Shown: one piece after another, positions 10,947 to 22,351 of the stretch | How the letters are laid out: each line of letters begins with the position of its first letter | How positions within the stretch are numbered: the first letter of the stretch is position 1 | Source of the DNA: Orobanche coerulescens | Lineage: Eukaryota; Streptophyta; Magnoliopsida; Lamiales; Orobanchaceae | Assembly (NCBI GenBank): GCA_033398695.1 | Contig: CM065806.1 | Location: forward strand, 42,433,001 to 42,497,000 | DNA: 64,000 bases | Direction: 5' to 3' | Program-made: the position numbers and the translations under genes | Notes under the pieces: generated by a model | What the model saw: only the letters and a program-made list of their open reading frames with translations | Database searches by the model: none | Told to the model about the DNA's origin: nothing

Positions 10947-11206
10947 TCCCCCAGGGCATAGCTCAGTGGCAAAGGATGGGGATACCTTTCGCTCTGGTGG
11001 CACGCAGCGTGGGTTCGAATCCTCGTGGGAGCATCCGCTCTTTTCAGGGATTTAAACCTTGTGTGTTTATTCAGTTGAAGCATCCTCAAAACCGGGTCGC
11101 TGAGGCATAACCTGCGATTTAACCGGGGGTAGGAATGAGGGATCGGACCTACAACCCCCAGGATTCAACCTGGGTCATCAAAAAAAAACAAAAAAAAAAA
11201 AAAAAA
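10947..11206 (+). mobile_element. tRNA-derived SINE with poly(A) tail
   Basis: A box TAGCTCAGTGGC (10959-10970) and B box GGTTCGAATCC (11012-11022) form an RNA polymerase III promoter, followed by a tRNA-unrelated body and an A-rich tail at 11180-11206. The element is missing at the matching place of the A 5' LTR (about 16437). It sits inside a TA-rich microsatellite, so the flanking CATATATATA could be target duplication or just the repeat. The A-to-B distance is a little long for a tRNA, and the CCA end and acceptor pairing are not tRNA-like. Confidence 0.85.
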
Positions 11207-11888
11207 CATATATATATATATATATTTATAGATAGATACAGTACTCACACACACAACACACTCACACGCACAACACACACTCGACACACATATATACATT
11301 ATTTTTATATAATATATATTTATATACACACGCGATACACAGCTCGGCCAGAAAAACCGAGCCCAGTCTCTATCCATACGTCACCGGAAAACTGGGTCGC
11401 CAGCGACCACCATGGCCGAACCTTGCCCAGCTCCAACTCCGCCCGTCCACTGGTAACTCTATGCATCGCCTCCGAGCCGCCGCTACTGTCACCGGGTCTT
11501 GTCGTCGGAAAAAATGTCCGGCAGATCCACCACCATCAAGACACCAACCGGAATTCCAGACAAAGCTCCGGAAGTCCAGCCTCCGAGCTCCGACTTTACA
11601 CCGAAAAATCCCTCGCGGCGACCTGCCACCAAAAGTCCAAATGAGAAACGCACAGGAGGATCGTCCACCTCCTTGAGATTCCTCGATCCTGTCGCTCGTC
11701 TTCCGATCGTTTAGAGGAGGAGGATGAATGATGTAAATGGTTGATGAAGAAGAAGTAGGCGTGGTGATAGGTGGGAAAGAAAAAAAAGAAAGGGGAGAGA
11801 GAGAGTACGGGAGAAGATGGGAAAGGAGAAAAAAAAAGTGAAAGTAGGGAGTTGGTAGAACGGGAGAAAGTAGAAAAAAAAGAATCTC

Positions 11889-11891
<3 letters not shown>

Positions 11892-11970
<79 letters not shown>
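11892..11970. repeat. (TA)n microsatellite
   Basis: An uninterrupted TA run of nearly 40 units. The other A LTR has only about 11 units at 17095-17118, so the tract has expanded or contracted between the two copies. Confidence 0.95.
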
Positions 11971-11975
<5 letters not shown>

Positions 11976-12934
11976 TTAGGGAGTTGGTTAATTTGTTCCA
12001 AATTTCACCAAGTTACAGATATAATTATTCCATTAAAACGAATGAATCTCAAATTAGGTATTCAGTATCCTTGTTCGATTAACCTATTAATTCGTAATAC
12101 GTCCAATAAAACCAATATCTCACCAATATTTTAGTCCAACATCTCAGAGTCCGCCCGGCTTATAAATAATCAACTAATAAAATAAGAAAAAATTAAATAA
12201 ATAAAAATTATATCGCCAAAATTCGTGTTTAAAAATTCCCGGATATTACATACTACCCTCCTTAAAAGAAGTTTCATCCCGAAAATTAAAACAAGTAGGG
12301 AGAGGTAATATCCCACCAGGAACATCTCCACGAGATACACAAGAACCGCGCAACTTACGCCCATCGGCGAAACATTACAAGAAACGCAAGGAACGTACGA
12401 CGTGGAAACACGCTTAACGACAACCACGATTGAACCTCAATGATCGAACAACACGATCGAACAAAAACGGTCGAATAACAACGATCGAACACCAACGGTC
12501 GAACAATGACCCCGAAGTTCACACTTCAACTCAAGATATTAAAAGAACTTGTAGAAACTAAAAGACGTGAATTTCAAACAAGGTTCACAAGAATCAAACC
12601 GAACTCAGAAAAGTCATAATGATAAACAGATTGATCTGAAACAAGGTCACAACCCGTTCGAACGATGACAACCGAGATGCCGAACAAGTTCAGAAAGTAT
12701 CAACGAACACAAGCGAGTCGATAGAATTGAGAAAGAGAAAATGCAGAAGTCAAAAACAATACGGGTATTTCATTCGACCTCTTTTAAAAGAAGTGTCGTC
12801 CCCGAAACTCACAACAACGGAAGCAAGGTAACAACACAACAAGTAACCGATAGAAACATCTTTCAAGGGCCTCTCAAAACCGATCCTGACATCTGTGCTG
12901 AAGTTCGTACCCCGGAAGGCTCGGTAACCAACTC

Positions 12935-13036
12935 GCAAAACTGGATTCTGTGTCCCTCGAGTCCACACTTGTAACACGCTACTGGCGGGGAAGGACAATT
13001 TGCATGTACATGCCTCGGCATATTGCAGTTGAAGCA
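12935..13036 (-). pseudogene. gag zinc-knuckle remnant (two CCHC boxes)
   Basis: The minus-strand reading contains CFNCNMPRHVHANC and CYKCGLEGHRIQFC, two consecutive CX2CX4HX4C zinc knuckles separated by seven residues (PSPPVAY-like linker). This is the nucleocapsid end of a Ty3/gypsy Gag, which binds the RNA genome. The frame around it is open for 148 codons (12863-13309), but the upstream part has no capsid homology that I can see. The related E interior lacks this segment. It indicates that A descends from a gag-bearing element and kept a scrap of Gag. Confidence 0.8.
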
Positions 13037-14553
13037 CCTCGGCATACCAAATATACAACTGCTAGGTACAATGGAATATAACATCGCAAAACAACATATC
13101 AGAGATGCCAACTCAGCACAACATATCGACGTAAGGCAACCCACATACACAAAATCATAGCAACGACGGTATACATTCGGCGATTTCAACGGCCCGAATG
13201 ATAACCACCACACAATTACAAAACATCGTGAAACAATCACAGAGGTACACAAACATACAAACCCAAGCTCTAACAGCTCGCACAGGTGCGATAACATACA
13301 AATCACCACGAAACGACAACATTAAAGACCAACATCACACCGCTCACAGAGGGCTAACACAACAAATTCATGGCGAACGACTCAACGCTCACACCACCAA
13401 TTCAATCACAACTCAGAGGGCCAACACCCTAACGACAATGCTAACATCATACACACATTCTCTGACCGCAAGCTGAAATGATAGGTTTTAAAAATAAAAA
13501 CCACCTTTTTGAAAATAATTTGGAAACACTAGTTGATCTTTAAGTATCACGTTTCAAAAAAGTAATACAAACAGCGCCATCGAGGCTTTGAGGAACCGTC
13601 TTGTGTTTGACAAAAACGAAGAAATCTTTCTTTTAGTTAAAAACTTTCAGAATATTCGACCTTCGGGTCTAAGCAAATGCGTTTTCTAAATTACAGAGAA
13701 TATCTCAAAATATTTCGGTCCTCAGAGTAGAAGAATTTTGAAGCATATAGTTGCACTAGTAGGCGCCTTGGAAATATAATCCATTTTAAAAGCAGGCCTC
13801 GAAATTTATTTTCTAAGATACTCAAGAATTTCAAAAACCCAATAGGGCAGAATGCGCAAAACTCACACGTATCGACATTCACTTATACATCTCATAGTAT
13901 ACGCATCAAATCGTTCGAATTCAAAACAAGACATGTCTTTCCCAGAAAACAAACAATCAATTATCACAGTTGAAAACTACCTAGGATCGGGGCGAAACCA
14001 CTGATCCCATCCCGAGGCCTCTAAGGACCCTCCCGAACTGGCTAACGAACAAGCTCGTGACTCCGGAGTGAAGTCACGGATTCCCCCGAGGCCTCGTCGG
14101 ACCCTCCCAGGGTGAGCAAAACACACACATATACATTCCCATTCCATATTAAGCACAAAGATTTCACGAGAATACTTGCAAAACGAGCATATCATTTTGA
14201 AAATCATTAGCAGCGGACAAAAACAACAGTCGAAGAGACATAAATAGCGACAACACTCCTCATATAAACAAAATATGAGAGTCAAATAAACACATATCAC
14301 GAAACCAAAAATCTACATGAAGATTCCATCACTAAACAAATAATCATACAAGTAGCTCGTGTCACACGAGACACAACGCAAAGAAGGGAGACTTACAACC
14401 ACAGGTCACACGAAGATGATGATCGCCCCACGATACTAATCACGACCAACAACTCAAACGACGCGTCGCGACATGACTCAATCTGACAAGACTAGACAAA
14501 CATGACCGAACGATACACGACTCAACCCGACAGCCTAGGTTTTCTCAACCTAA

Positions 14554-14565
14554 GCTCCGACACCA
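14554..14565 (-). other. Primer binding site of element A
   Basis: The minus strand reads TGGTGTCGGAGC, two changes from the standard TGGTATCAGAGC. It lies four bases from the LTR end at 14570. Confidence 0.75.
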
Positions 14566-14939
14566 TTTATGTAACACCCCCAATCCACTTAGGGATATTA
14601 CACGCCGTAAACCCTTCTCTCAAGGATCTACCAGGCTGGTAACACAATTAAACATCTCAACATCGCCTTTAAGGCTAAAAAGACTCAGTAGACCGATTTG
14701 GTCTTTCAATCAATAAATACAACTCAATCTCAATACATACCCACGAAGGGGTCAAAATACAACACACTCCCGTACAACGGGAAAATACTGCAGCAGAAAT
14801 AAAGTACAACTAAACCAATACGACATCGGATGGATCCTCATGTGATTAGTACCGATCATCATTCATCATCCTTCGTACCAACCCTGTGTTATGCTCCCCA
14901 AGGCCCTGCACGTACCTGAATGCAATACAGACATCCATC

Positions 14940-14982
14940 CCCCCGATTAATCGGGGGTTAGCAAAATCCCACTATTTTGCTA
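14940..14982 (-). other. Conserved double hairpin, A LTR
   Basis: CCCCCGATTAATCGGGGG (14940-14957) is a perfect 18-bp palindrome. TAGCAAAAT (14959-14967), a 6-base loop and ATTTTGCTA (14974-14982) form a 9-bp stem. The same pair occurs in E with paired substitutions in both stems. In the minus sense it lies about 400 nt before the LTR end, which would be in the leader RNA upstream of the primer site. Confidence 0.75.
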
Positions 14983-15509
14983 GTGAAAGTACATAATCAT
15001 ACGAAATGTAACAAACAAATAGAAATCACGAATCGGGTACGACAATTAACTACCAAAGCCTTCCTGAGATGTTTTATTAATTAGAAAGCAATCAATGAAG
15101 TGTTTGAAAATAAATTCCTCATCTCGGAGATTTTAAAAGTAGAAACCTTATTGGACCTCAAGTCCTTAGCTGAAAAAAATAACCATTTCAAGACGAATGG
15201 GTCTCAGCCCAAAATCACTTTCCGTAAAACGACATTTTCAAAACAGTTGGGATCTCATTCCAAATCTCACCCATTCACAGTACGCGAGAACAATAGCAAG
15301 GTCTGTTTTCCAACATCAAAACCCCACGACTAAGGGACTAAACACATACGACAAAATACTCTAGCTCCATCCTAGCCAAGTAGGCCAAATGAACAACTTA
15401 CCTCTCACACTTAGTTAATGCATGCAATTATGAAAACACAATTCAAAAATACTCGTTTCTGGAAACACCATGACCCAAAACACATTTATAAAATGCACCA
15501 CAATTAACC

Positions 15510-15640
15510 GTTGATCCACCCCTCCGTGGACCCCTATCGAGACCGCGTCAGATCTAACCCGTAGTAGTTAAAAGCAAAGCTCGTCGATCCACCCCTCCGA
15601 GGACTCCTACCGAGACCCCGTCGGATCTAACCCATAGTGA
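15510..15640 (-). repeat. 73-bp-spaced direct repeat pair in A LTR
   Basis: GATCCACCCCTCCG, then CGAGACC and GATCTAACCC, occur twice with starts at 15510 and 15583. The first copy can form a TCCAC/GTGGA hairpin, while the second is mutated to GAGGA. Confidence 0.75.
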
Positions 15641-16349
15641 GCATACACACACATGTCACTTATGCAATACTAATATGCTAAGAATGTAAGTTCATTAAGA
15701 ATACTTACTAGAGATAGCCACTTACCCGACACCATTATCATACTCATCACAATACCTCCATCGTGAACAATCAATCACAACACAACAACACAATTAACAA
15801 GGAATACACGATTCCACAACATTAAACAAGCAGGAGTATCACTAAAGCCCTCAACGTTCAAAATAATCAAAACATAATCAATTCACACGAATCATATCCT
15901 CGAGGATAGACCAACCATCACAAACCCAACATGTAAACTCTATTTGCAGGACATAAATCGTATAAGAAAAATACCTGCCTTGATAATTGATGCTGAAAGC
16001 TCTGACGACCACGGCTCACCCGGTCGATCCATTGAAATCCCAACCCTTATTATAAATACATAATAGACAATTTAAAATATGGGTCCAATTTAATATCTTA
16101 TAATTTCAAGGTAATTAGTTAGACGATATATTACCTCATTTGTTCCCTTTAATTTAATTGATCGGATCAAACGACCAACGATAATCAACCCGGGCCCACA
16201 ACTCAATTATTGCTCCGAACACAACTCCAACCTCGGACTCATTCCGTAAGTCCAGTATACGATATCAAGGTTTTTCCTCCTCTCGCCTCCATCAACTCCA
16301 TCACGTATATATACCTACATATAATGCGTATATATCAAACATACACACC

Positions 16350-16379
16350 TTAACACACACACACACACACACATATGTG

Positions 16380-16411
<32 letters not shown>

Positions 16412-16427
16412 ACACCCCATACACATA

Positions 16428-16462
<35 letters not shown>

Positions 16463-16535
16463 GATACAGTTCACACACACAACACACACTCAACACACAT
16501 ATACATTATTTTTATATATATATATATATACACAC
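16350..16535. repeat. CA/TA microsatellites in A 5' LTR
   Basis: The stretch consists of runs of (CA)n and (TA)n with short interruptions. The same tracts occur at 10795-10945 and 11207-11325 in the 3' LTR, where the SINE divides them. Confidence 0.85.
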
Positions 16536-17639
16536 ACGCGATACACAGCTCAGCCAGAATAACCGAGCCCAGCCTCGTCTCCATACGTCACCGGAAAACT
16601 GGGTCGCCGGCAACCACCATGGCCGAACCTTGCCCAGCTCTAACTCCGCCCATCCACCGGTAACTCTACGCATCGCCGTCGAGCCGCCGCTACTGTCACC
16701 GGTCTTGTCGTCGGAAAATATGTCTGGCAGATCCATTACCATCAAGACACCAACCGAAATTCCAGACAAAGCTCCGAAAGTCCAGCCGCCGAGCTCCGAC
16801 TTTACACCAGAAAATCCCTCGCGATGACCTGCCACTAAAAGTCCGAATGAGAAACGCACAGGAGGATCCTTGAGATTCCTCGATCCTGTCGCTCGTCTTC
16901 CGATCATTAAGAGGACGAGGATGAATGATGTTGATGGTTGATGAAGAAGAAGTAGGCGTGGTGGTAGGTGGGAAAGAAAAAAAAGAAAAGGGAGAGAGAG
17001 AGAGGACGGGAGAAGATGGGAAAGGAGAAAAGAAAAAAAGTGAAAGTAGGGAGTGGGTAGAACATGAGAAAGTAGAAAAAAAAAAGAATCTCCCATATAT
17101 ATATATATATATATATATTTGAATTAGGGAGTTGGTTAATTTGTCCCAAATTTCACAAAGTTACAGATATAATTATTCCATTAAAACCGAATGAATCTCA
17201 AATTAGGTATTCAGTATCCTTGTTCGATTAACCGATTAATTTATACTACGTCCGATAAAACCAATAACTCACCAATATTTTAATCCAACATCTTAGAGTC
17301 CGCCCGGCTTATAAATAATCAGCTAATAAAATAAGAAAAAAAATAAATAAATAAAAATTATATTGCCAAAATTTGAGTTTAAAAATTCCCGGATATTACG
17401 GACTCGAGGAGCCAATTGATCGCGTATGATGTTCCAAGGAGTTGCAAGATCAATGAAGACCAATTATACCCTATAAATTGACCTTTGTTATTTCCATGTT
17501 GGCTCATGAAAATCACGTTAGGATTATGGTCATGCTGTTGTGCGGCGATTAATACGCCTCGATGGCGATCGGCATAGTGATCTGAAATCCAACCATAGAA
17601 GACATACTCTGGACGAACACCCGGAGATAGGCACCCACG

Positions 17640-17695
17640 GCGATCGTCTTTTGGTATCTGGCGATCGTCTTTGATGTCCAACCAGAGACGATCGT
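17640..17695 (+). repeat. GRCGATCGTC motif cluster in Tat-like LTR
   Basis: GGCGATCGTC, GGCGATCGTC and GACGATCGTC occur within about 55 bp, with two looser copies upstream (GGCGATCGGC near 17562). GACGATCGTC is a perfect 10-bp palindrome with two CpG sites. The cluster is weaker and farther from the TATA box (about 345 bp) than the arrays in the other LTRs. Confidence 0.5.
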
Positions 17696-18039
17696 CTCGT
17701 GCCACATATATATCCAGCATCCGTCAAAGTCGTCGAAGACCGAATCTTGGACGGTGTCCCACATGCAGATCCGCAAAAGGCGCCGACAGATAAGACCTTT
17801 GACCCCAACCTGTCACCTACCTCACCTACCGACAGGCCCGACGAAAGGTGTAAAGTGGGTCCTCCCCGGACAGCGACTCAGGACGCGTGCAGGCTTCCCA
17901 TTGGCTCGCACGGCTGGCCACCAGCAGCCCCAGATTTAAGGGAACAGCCCCACGTGACGGGGCGATCAGCCATCTTATTATAATATAAAAAACGGCAGTC
18001 GCCCGTGATCGCCAGAGAGGTCCCAGCAACCTTGTCTCC

Positions 18040-18047
18040 TATAAATA
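18040..18047 (+). promoter_or_regulatory. TATA box of Tat-like LTR
   Basis: TATAAATA lies in the context CTCCTATAAATAGGAGG, which is itself a near-palindrome. It is about 410 bp before the LTR end, a normal place for an LTR promoter. Confidence 0.65.
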
Positions 18048-18453
18048 GGAGGCTCATAACACGGCAGAAAAGGGAGAATCACATCATCGTGAATACAGAG
18101 AGAATAAGAACTCATCTGGCAATTACTTACACATTCATAGTGATTCATATACACTCACAGAACATCAAAAGCAAGAAATCACATATCTCCCTATCGAGTT
18201 CTTCCGGCAATCTACACGCTCCACAGCTTAGATAACTAGAAGTCTTTACACTCATTGTAATAGATTCTAACATTAATATTTGTACTCAACAATATATTTA
18301 TTAATAACATCTAGCGAGAGCATTCAAGCCCGAGACTAACAACCCCGACAAATCTTGTGTTATTCATATTCTCACGGAAGTGTTCTCACATTTGTTTGTT
18401 ACTCGATCATTCCAGCAATACTATCTCCGGATAATATTTCGGGGAACAACAAT

Positions 18454-18471
18454 TGGCGCTAGAAGAAGGGG
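18454..18471 (+). other. Primer binding site of Tat-like element
   Basis: TGGCGCTAGAAGAAGGGG follows the LTR end by two to three bases. Sequences of the form TTGGCGCTAGAAGGAGGG are typical primer sites of plant Tat-group gypsy elements. The tRNA is not assigned here. Confidence 0.65.
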
Positions 18472-18579
18472 ATCTAAACCTTCATTTTTATTCCTACCGT
18501 CTCGAAGAACACTCACTGTTCTCCGGACATATACTTGAAGAAACACTCACTGTTCTTCAAAAGAAAATCCTTCAGAAAA

Positions 18580-18722
18580 ATGACGTCTGCAACGACCTCC
18601 AAGAGAGCCACCCTTCCATCTGCCGGAAATCTCATTCCGGCCCGGACCGAATCCCAGCCCACGGCGAAAGGCCACCACGGTGACGCAAGGCTCTCACTCC
18701 CGCCCCCGAGGGACGGTCCTAG
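18580..18722 (+). pseudogene. Start of Tat-like gag, cut by element B
   Basis: The first ATG after the primer site opens a frame beginning MTSATTSKRATLPSAG. It runs to the point where the B LTR begins at 18723. Only about 47 codons remain in the window; the rest should lie beyond the right edge if the nest is intact. The start is chosen because it is the first ATG and the frame is open throughout. No domain is visible in so short a piece. Confidence 0.55.
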
Positions 18723-19139
18723 TGTAATACCCGGTTGTAATTCAGTCATTATCATTCAGTAATTCCATCCGTAATTGTCATTATGTAATTTTTCACTCGT
18801 TATAATCATTCATCCGTGTTCACCGTTCGGAATAACTTCGAGTTGTGTATCGATATTGTTCATTATTTCAACCTTACTCGGGAATCGAGACAAAAGTATT
18901 ATCTTGATCGTGGAAATTGATTCATTAGTCGTTGTTGACGTTGGAGTTCATGTCATTTCTAATCTCCTCATTGTTCGAATTGTGTTTTGTTGGGCGAATC
19001 CTTGTAATCATGGCTTGGAACCACCGTTTTGGGGTTTCCGTACTTCCATTTCATGTTATTGTTTCCCAAATATTGATTCCTATTGCTCTTATTCTCTTCC
19101 CGGATCATTTTTCTTCATTTTAGGACTCAAGGGGGGTGT

Positions 19140-19465
19140 GGGCCGCGGCACAAGGAGTGTGCGCCGCGGCACACACATGTTCCAGTTTTTGGCCGAGCAG
19201 ACTGTACTGTGGGCTGCGGCACATGCCAGCAGGGCCGCGGCACACCCGTCCGGGCCGCGGCACACGCATGTTGCAACTTATCGGCCAACCCGTCTGTACC
19301 GTGTGCCGCGGCACATGCCGACGGGGCCGCGACACACTGCCGAGTCACTGCCGCGGCACACTCGTCCGGGCCGCGGCACACTCGTCCGGGCCGCGGCACG
19401 CTGCCGATCACTGGGGGCAGACTCGGCCCTGTGCTGCGGCACACTTCGGCTGGGCCGCGGCACAC
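19140..19465 (+). repeat. GTGCCGCGGCAC palindrome array, B LTR
   Basis: GCCGCGGC cores (some decayed to GCTGCGGC or GCCGCGAC) start at 19142, 19163, 19213, 19234, 19254, 19305, 19326, 19350, 19370, 19390, 19433 and 19454. Steps within runs are 20-21 bp. The full motif is GTGCCGCGGCAC, a perfect 12-bp palindrome. The last copy lies about 16 bp before the TATA box. Confidence 0.9.
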
Positions 19466-19478
19466 AGGGCAGTCAACT

Positions 19479-19485
19479 CTATAAT
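19479..19485 (+). promoter_or_regulatory. Putative TATA box of B LTR
   Basis: CTATAATT lies directly downstream of the palindrome array and upstream of the CT-rich leader. Confidence 0.55.
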
Positions 19486-21087
19486 TGCGTTTTTCTGAGC
19501 GTGATCAGCTCATTCTTCCCATTTTCTTCTACTATACGCGAGAGAGAGCTTGAGGGGAGAAACTTTTCATCATCCATCACTTGAGGGTTTGATTTTCTTC
19601 ATCTCCTTTCGATCGTGAAGCCTGGATAATCGATCTAACGCGTGTTCTTCGGATCAAAGTTCTTGGATCTTCAAGAGGTAATTTCTTCAACATCTTGGAT
19701 TTCGATTTTGTGTTGAGATATGATGTTTTGGATGTTAAGATCATGTTGTATGAAGTGATATACGCATGATTATGGATATGTTTGATTATTCATTGGATTA
19801 TTGATCGTATTGAAGATGTTTTGTTGGTTTGAAACACTTCTTGGGGATTTGATGTTGGTATTTTTTAGGTTTGGTTATAAACAATCGAAGTTTGGCCACA
19901 AAGTGTTCGATATAATGCCCCAATGAACTTGGTTTAATCGTATCGACGTTTTGAGTTCGTTATATTCGTGTTTGATTCGTATATTGCACGGATTGTTGGT
20001 AATTGTATTATTCAAGGTTGTTCGAGCGACCAATATCTCAATTAGGACGTTGTTCGTGGAAGGATAATTGTCACCGGTGTTGAGTAAGTTAATTCTTACT
20101 CGGTTAAAAGGATATTCATTCCTTTTGTTGTTGTTCATTCATAATCATAACTCATTCATCATTGTATTAACTGTATCAATACTTGTCATTGTCAATTAAT
20201 CACTTCAGTCACAAGGAACGACGGTTCCAATCATTTCATTGAGCTATCATTCATTTCACTATCACTTCATCTCGGTGAGTCATTATTGATTTTGATGTAA
20301 CTTTTGTTATATCGTGACATTCCGGGTCATACTGGCGTACCGGTTGGTATGTGTAGGATTTTCATGTCGGGCACATTTAAGTCGTGTGTTGGTTGTTGGC
20401 CTCACATTGGACTGTGCACACGAGTCGATTGCTTCGTGAGACTGATTAGGTACAAGACCACATGTGTATTCGATCGATACTCATTGGTGGCTTGTGCACA
20501 GACACATTTCCTTCCCGGGCATAGTGTGGTGCCACCCTTTGAGCCATACTGTTAGTTGATTCATACAGCATGTTTGATTGCGTATGTTTTCAACAAGATT
20601 GGGTTATAATCTAACCGATTCATTTTGATCGAACTTGTGGTTTATACAACATATATATGATTGTGTTTATTCAACTCTTGAGGATTGTTGTTCTGTGTAA
20701 CTGACCCTGTTGGGGGATATTGTTTTTCAGGTCATGGCAAGGCGAAAGCACGGGGAGAGCACGTTGACGGCGAGGAGCCCCAATGATACTAGAAGGGGGT
20801 CCCAGTCTTTTCAGTCATTTATGTTTCCTTCATTTATTCCGCTGCAGACATTCCGTTTGAACACTCATTTCACTGAGTGTTGTATATTTTATCTTCATAT
20901 AAAATATACATGTATTCGGTATTATCCTGGATGTGTTGTACGAAACTCCTCATCGGAGTAATTATTGTTGTAATGTGGTTCGGTACTACATTTACCCTGT
21001 GTAATTCATTCATTTTCACTCGCCTAGTGGGTCCCAGTCGGGGGTACACGGCACTGTAATGTCGGCCTAGTTGGGGTGTTACAGAGT

Positions 21088-21099
21088 TGGTATCAGAGC
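21088..21099 (+). other. Primer binding site of element B (iMet tRNA)
   Basis: A perfect TGGTATCAGAGC lies four bases after the LTR end. It sets element B on the plus strand. Confidence 0.93.
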
Positions 21100-21550
21100 G
21101 TGGTTTTGAATAATACCTTCCGAGTCATGTCTCATTTGAAATCATCGTCATCGGACTAGTATCATTGGACTTTCGTGTCACGTGTGACCTGTACAAATGC
21201 CGAGCCAATCAGACCGAAAGAACTGTAAGACTTCTAACGCCATGGTATAATTTCTGGCAATAATCATTCATTCATAATTCACTAGTTAACAATCCTCAAA
21301 CATCATTTTCATTTTAATCATGTTGATCATAGTAACTCATTAATCACTCAATTCATTTCATTACTCAATTGTCGATCTGGAAAATCATATCATTAATCTT
21401 GTTAACTGGTTCAAGATACTCATTTCAAGAATTTCATCGGATAATCATGTCACCTCAGTTAATCATTCATGTAATCACTGTGTTAGAGCGCATATGCTCA
21501 TTTTCATCATTTCATGACGTAAATCATAATGCGGTACTCATACGAGATCT

Positions 21551-22351
21551 ATGATTATCATGCGACCTTCCTACTTCAGTATGGAGAGAGCTGTCAGGGG
21601 ATGCACGGGGAGAGGCCGCGGTGCAGGCCGAAACCCGGGAAATAATCACTCGCTGTCGGGAAATCGTACCCAGGACTCGGCTCGATCAGAAGATGTTCGG
21701 GTTGATCCACTCACTTTTATGCAGGTCATGATGACCCATATGCAATTGCTCAATCATCATTGCGCCACTCTGGCCGGATTAATCGAGAGAACTCTCCCGT
21801 ATGAGCCTGCGGCTAAGGAAATTGCTGAGCAACAACCTTCATCTGTCAGAAAGAAATCAACGAAGCGTAATCAATCCGAAGGCGGTCAGTCAACCTTTAA
21901 GAAGCCTCGTGCGGGTCCTATCGTTTCTGAGCGACCTCCTACGGCGCATAATCGTGCGGGATCTCAGTCCCGAGCGGCCAGTTCGGCCATCACCTGTTTC
22001 AACTGTGGAGCGCCGGGTCATTACAGCACTAAGTGTCTGAAACCGTCTATCACGAGCCATAATTGTGGGAATTTTGGGCATAAGGCCCGTTTTTGCCGAA
22101 AGGCCTCCAAGTCGGCTCCGGCGGCATCTCAGACCCCGAAGCAATCAGCGATTCAGAATCAGACTGCTCTGTCAGCATCGTTTAAGACAATGGAAGCAAA
22201 TAAAGGCGGCGCTCATATTTATCAGACGGGAGCGTCCGGTTCGGGGGCCGGCAAGTCCCGGATTCATGTTATGAGGAGGATCGACGATCCGGTGGCCCGA
22301 ATGATCTCAGGTATACTCGTAATTTTATTTCAACCTGTGTGTACCTTTTGA
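21551..22351 (+). pseudogene. Element B gag remnant with zinc knuckles
   Basis: This 266-codon open frame encodes the basic, low-complexity C-terminal half of a Ty3/gypsy Gag. CFNCGAPGHYSTKC is an intact CX2CX4HX4C knuckle; the second box reads SHNCGNFGHKARFC, where the first Cys is replaced by His. The usual capsid (retrotransposon gag) domain upstream of the knuckles is largely missing: the stretch 21100-21550 does not encode it in one frame. The frame runs directly towards the protease and is lost just before it, so the copy is defective. The start at 21551 is only the first ATG of the open stretch. Confidence 0.8.

Larger units (their letters stand above)
10120..12250 (-). mobile_element. 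Element A, 3' LTR (left part missing)
   Basis: From CTAAGAATGTAAG onward this matches the A 5' LTR from about 15678 and ends at the same CCCGGATATTACA. About 1.1 kb of the LTR is missing on the left, where LTR F abuts. One explanation is that F inserted in this LTR and a later deletion fused F to H. It contains a SINE and a long (TA)n run absent or shorter in the other LTR copy. Confidence 0.8.
12251..14569 (-). mobile_element. Element A internal region, non-autonomous
   Basis: The 2.3-kb interior lies between the LTR ends GGATATTACA (12250) and TGTAACACCC (14570). On the minus strand it ends with CTTCTTTTAAGGAGGGTAG, the polypurine region shared with Tekay-type elements. It has one gag zinc-knuckle remnant and no protease, reverse transcriptase or integrase. 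It aligns along much of its length with the E interior (55500-57836). Confidence 0.75.
14570..17399 (-). mobile_element. Element A, 5' LTR
   Basis: Bounded by TGTAACACCC (left) and GGATATTAC (right; the last A is replaced by G at 17400). Contents from left to right are a double hairpin (14940-14982), a 73-bp-spaced repeat pair (15510, 15583), CA/TA microsatellites (16350-16535) and a purine-rich stretch with (TA)n at 16970-17118. In the minus sense the last is a TA-rich box followed by a polypyrimidine leader. No 12-bp palindrome array is present, unlike its relatives E and F. Confidence 0.85.
17400..18451 (+). mobile_element. Tat-like LTR, right part
   Basis: The segment runs from the right end of element A to the primer site at 18454. 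It has a TATA box (18040-18047) in the context CTCCTATAAATAGGAGG and ends GGGGAACAACA. It also has several GRCGATCGTC-like palindromes at 17640-17695. The left end of the LTR is not visible; presumably element A is inserted in it. Open frames here (for example minus 17379-17720) have no family support. Confidence 0.6.
18723..21083 (+). mobile_element. Element B, 5' LTR (2.36 kb)
   Basis: It runs from TGTAATACCC to GGGGTGTTACA, with a canonical initiator-Met primer site four bases later. CCTAG (18718-18722) before it is the candidate left target duplication; the right one is off the window. The U3 part holds a GTGCCGCGGCAC array and a TATA box. A long leader follows (from about 19510), including a possible splice donor AGGTAATT at about 19677. 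Long open frames through the array are translations of the repeat and are not genes. Confidence 0.9.

Noticed and set aside
10954..11025. A tRNA gene
   Set aside because: A and B boxes are present, but no complete cloverleaf with a matching acceptor stem is visible, and a 150-bp body with a poly(A) tail follows. It is the head of a SINE.
16512..17096. 194-codon minus-strand frame in the A 5' LTR
   Set aside because: It translates a polypyrimidine leader and microsatellites (FFFLLS and YIYIYI runs). The other LTR copy does not keep the frame.
17379..17720. Minus-strand 113-codon frame across the A/Tat-like boundary
   Set aside because: It spans two unrelated elements and has no family support.
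18775..19584. 269-codon frame and its antisense partners in the B LTR
   Set aside because: Cys/Arg/His/Ala-rich sequence (CRGTRRG, AAAHTR) is the translation of the GTGCCGCGGCAC array in several frames.
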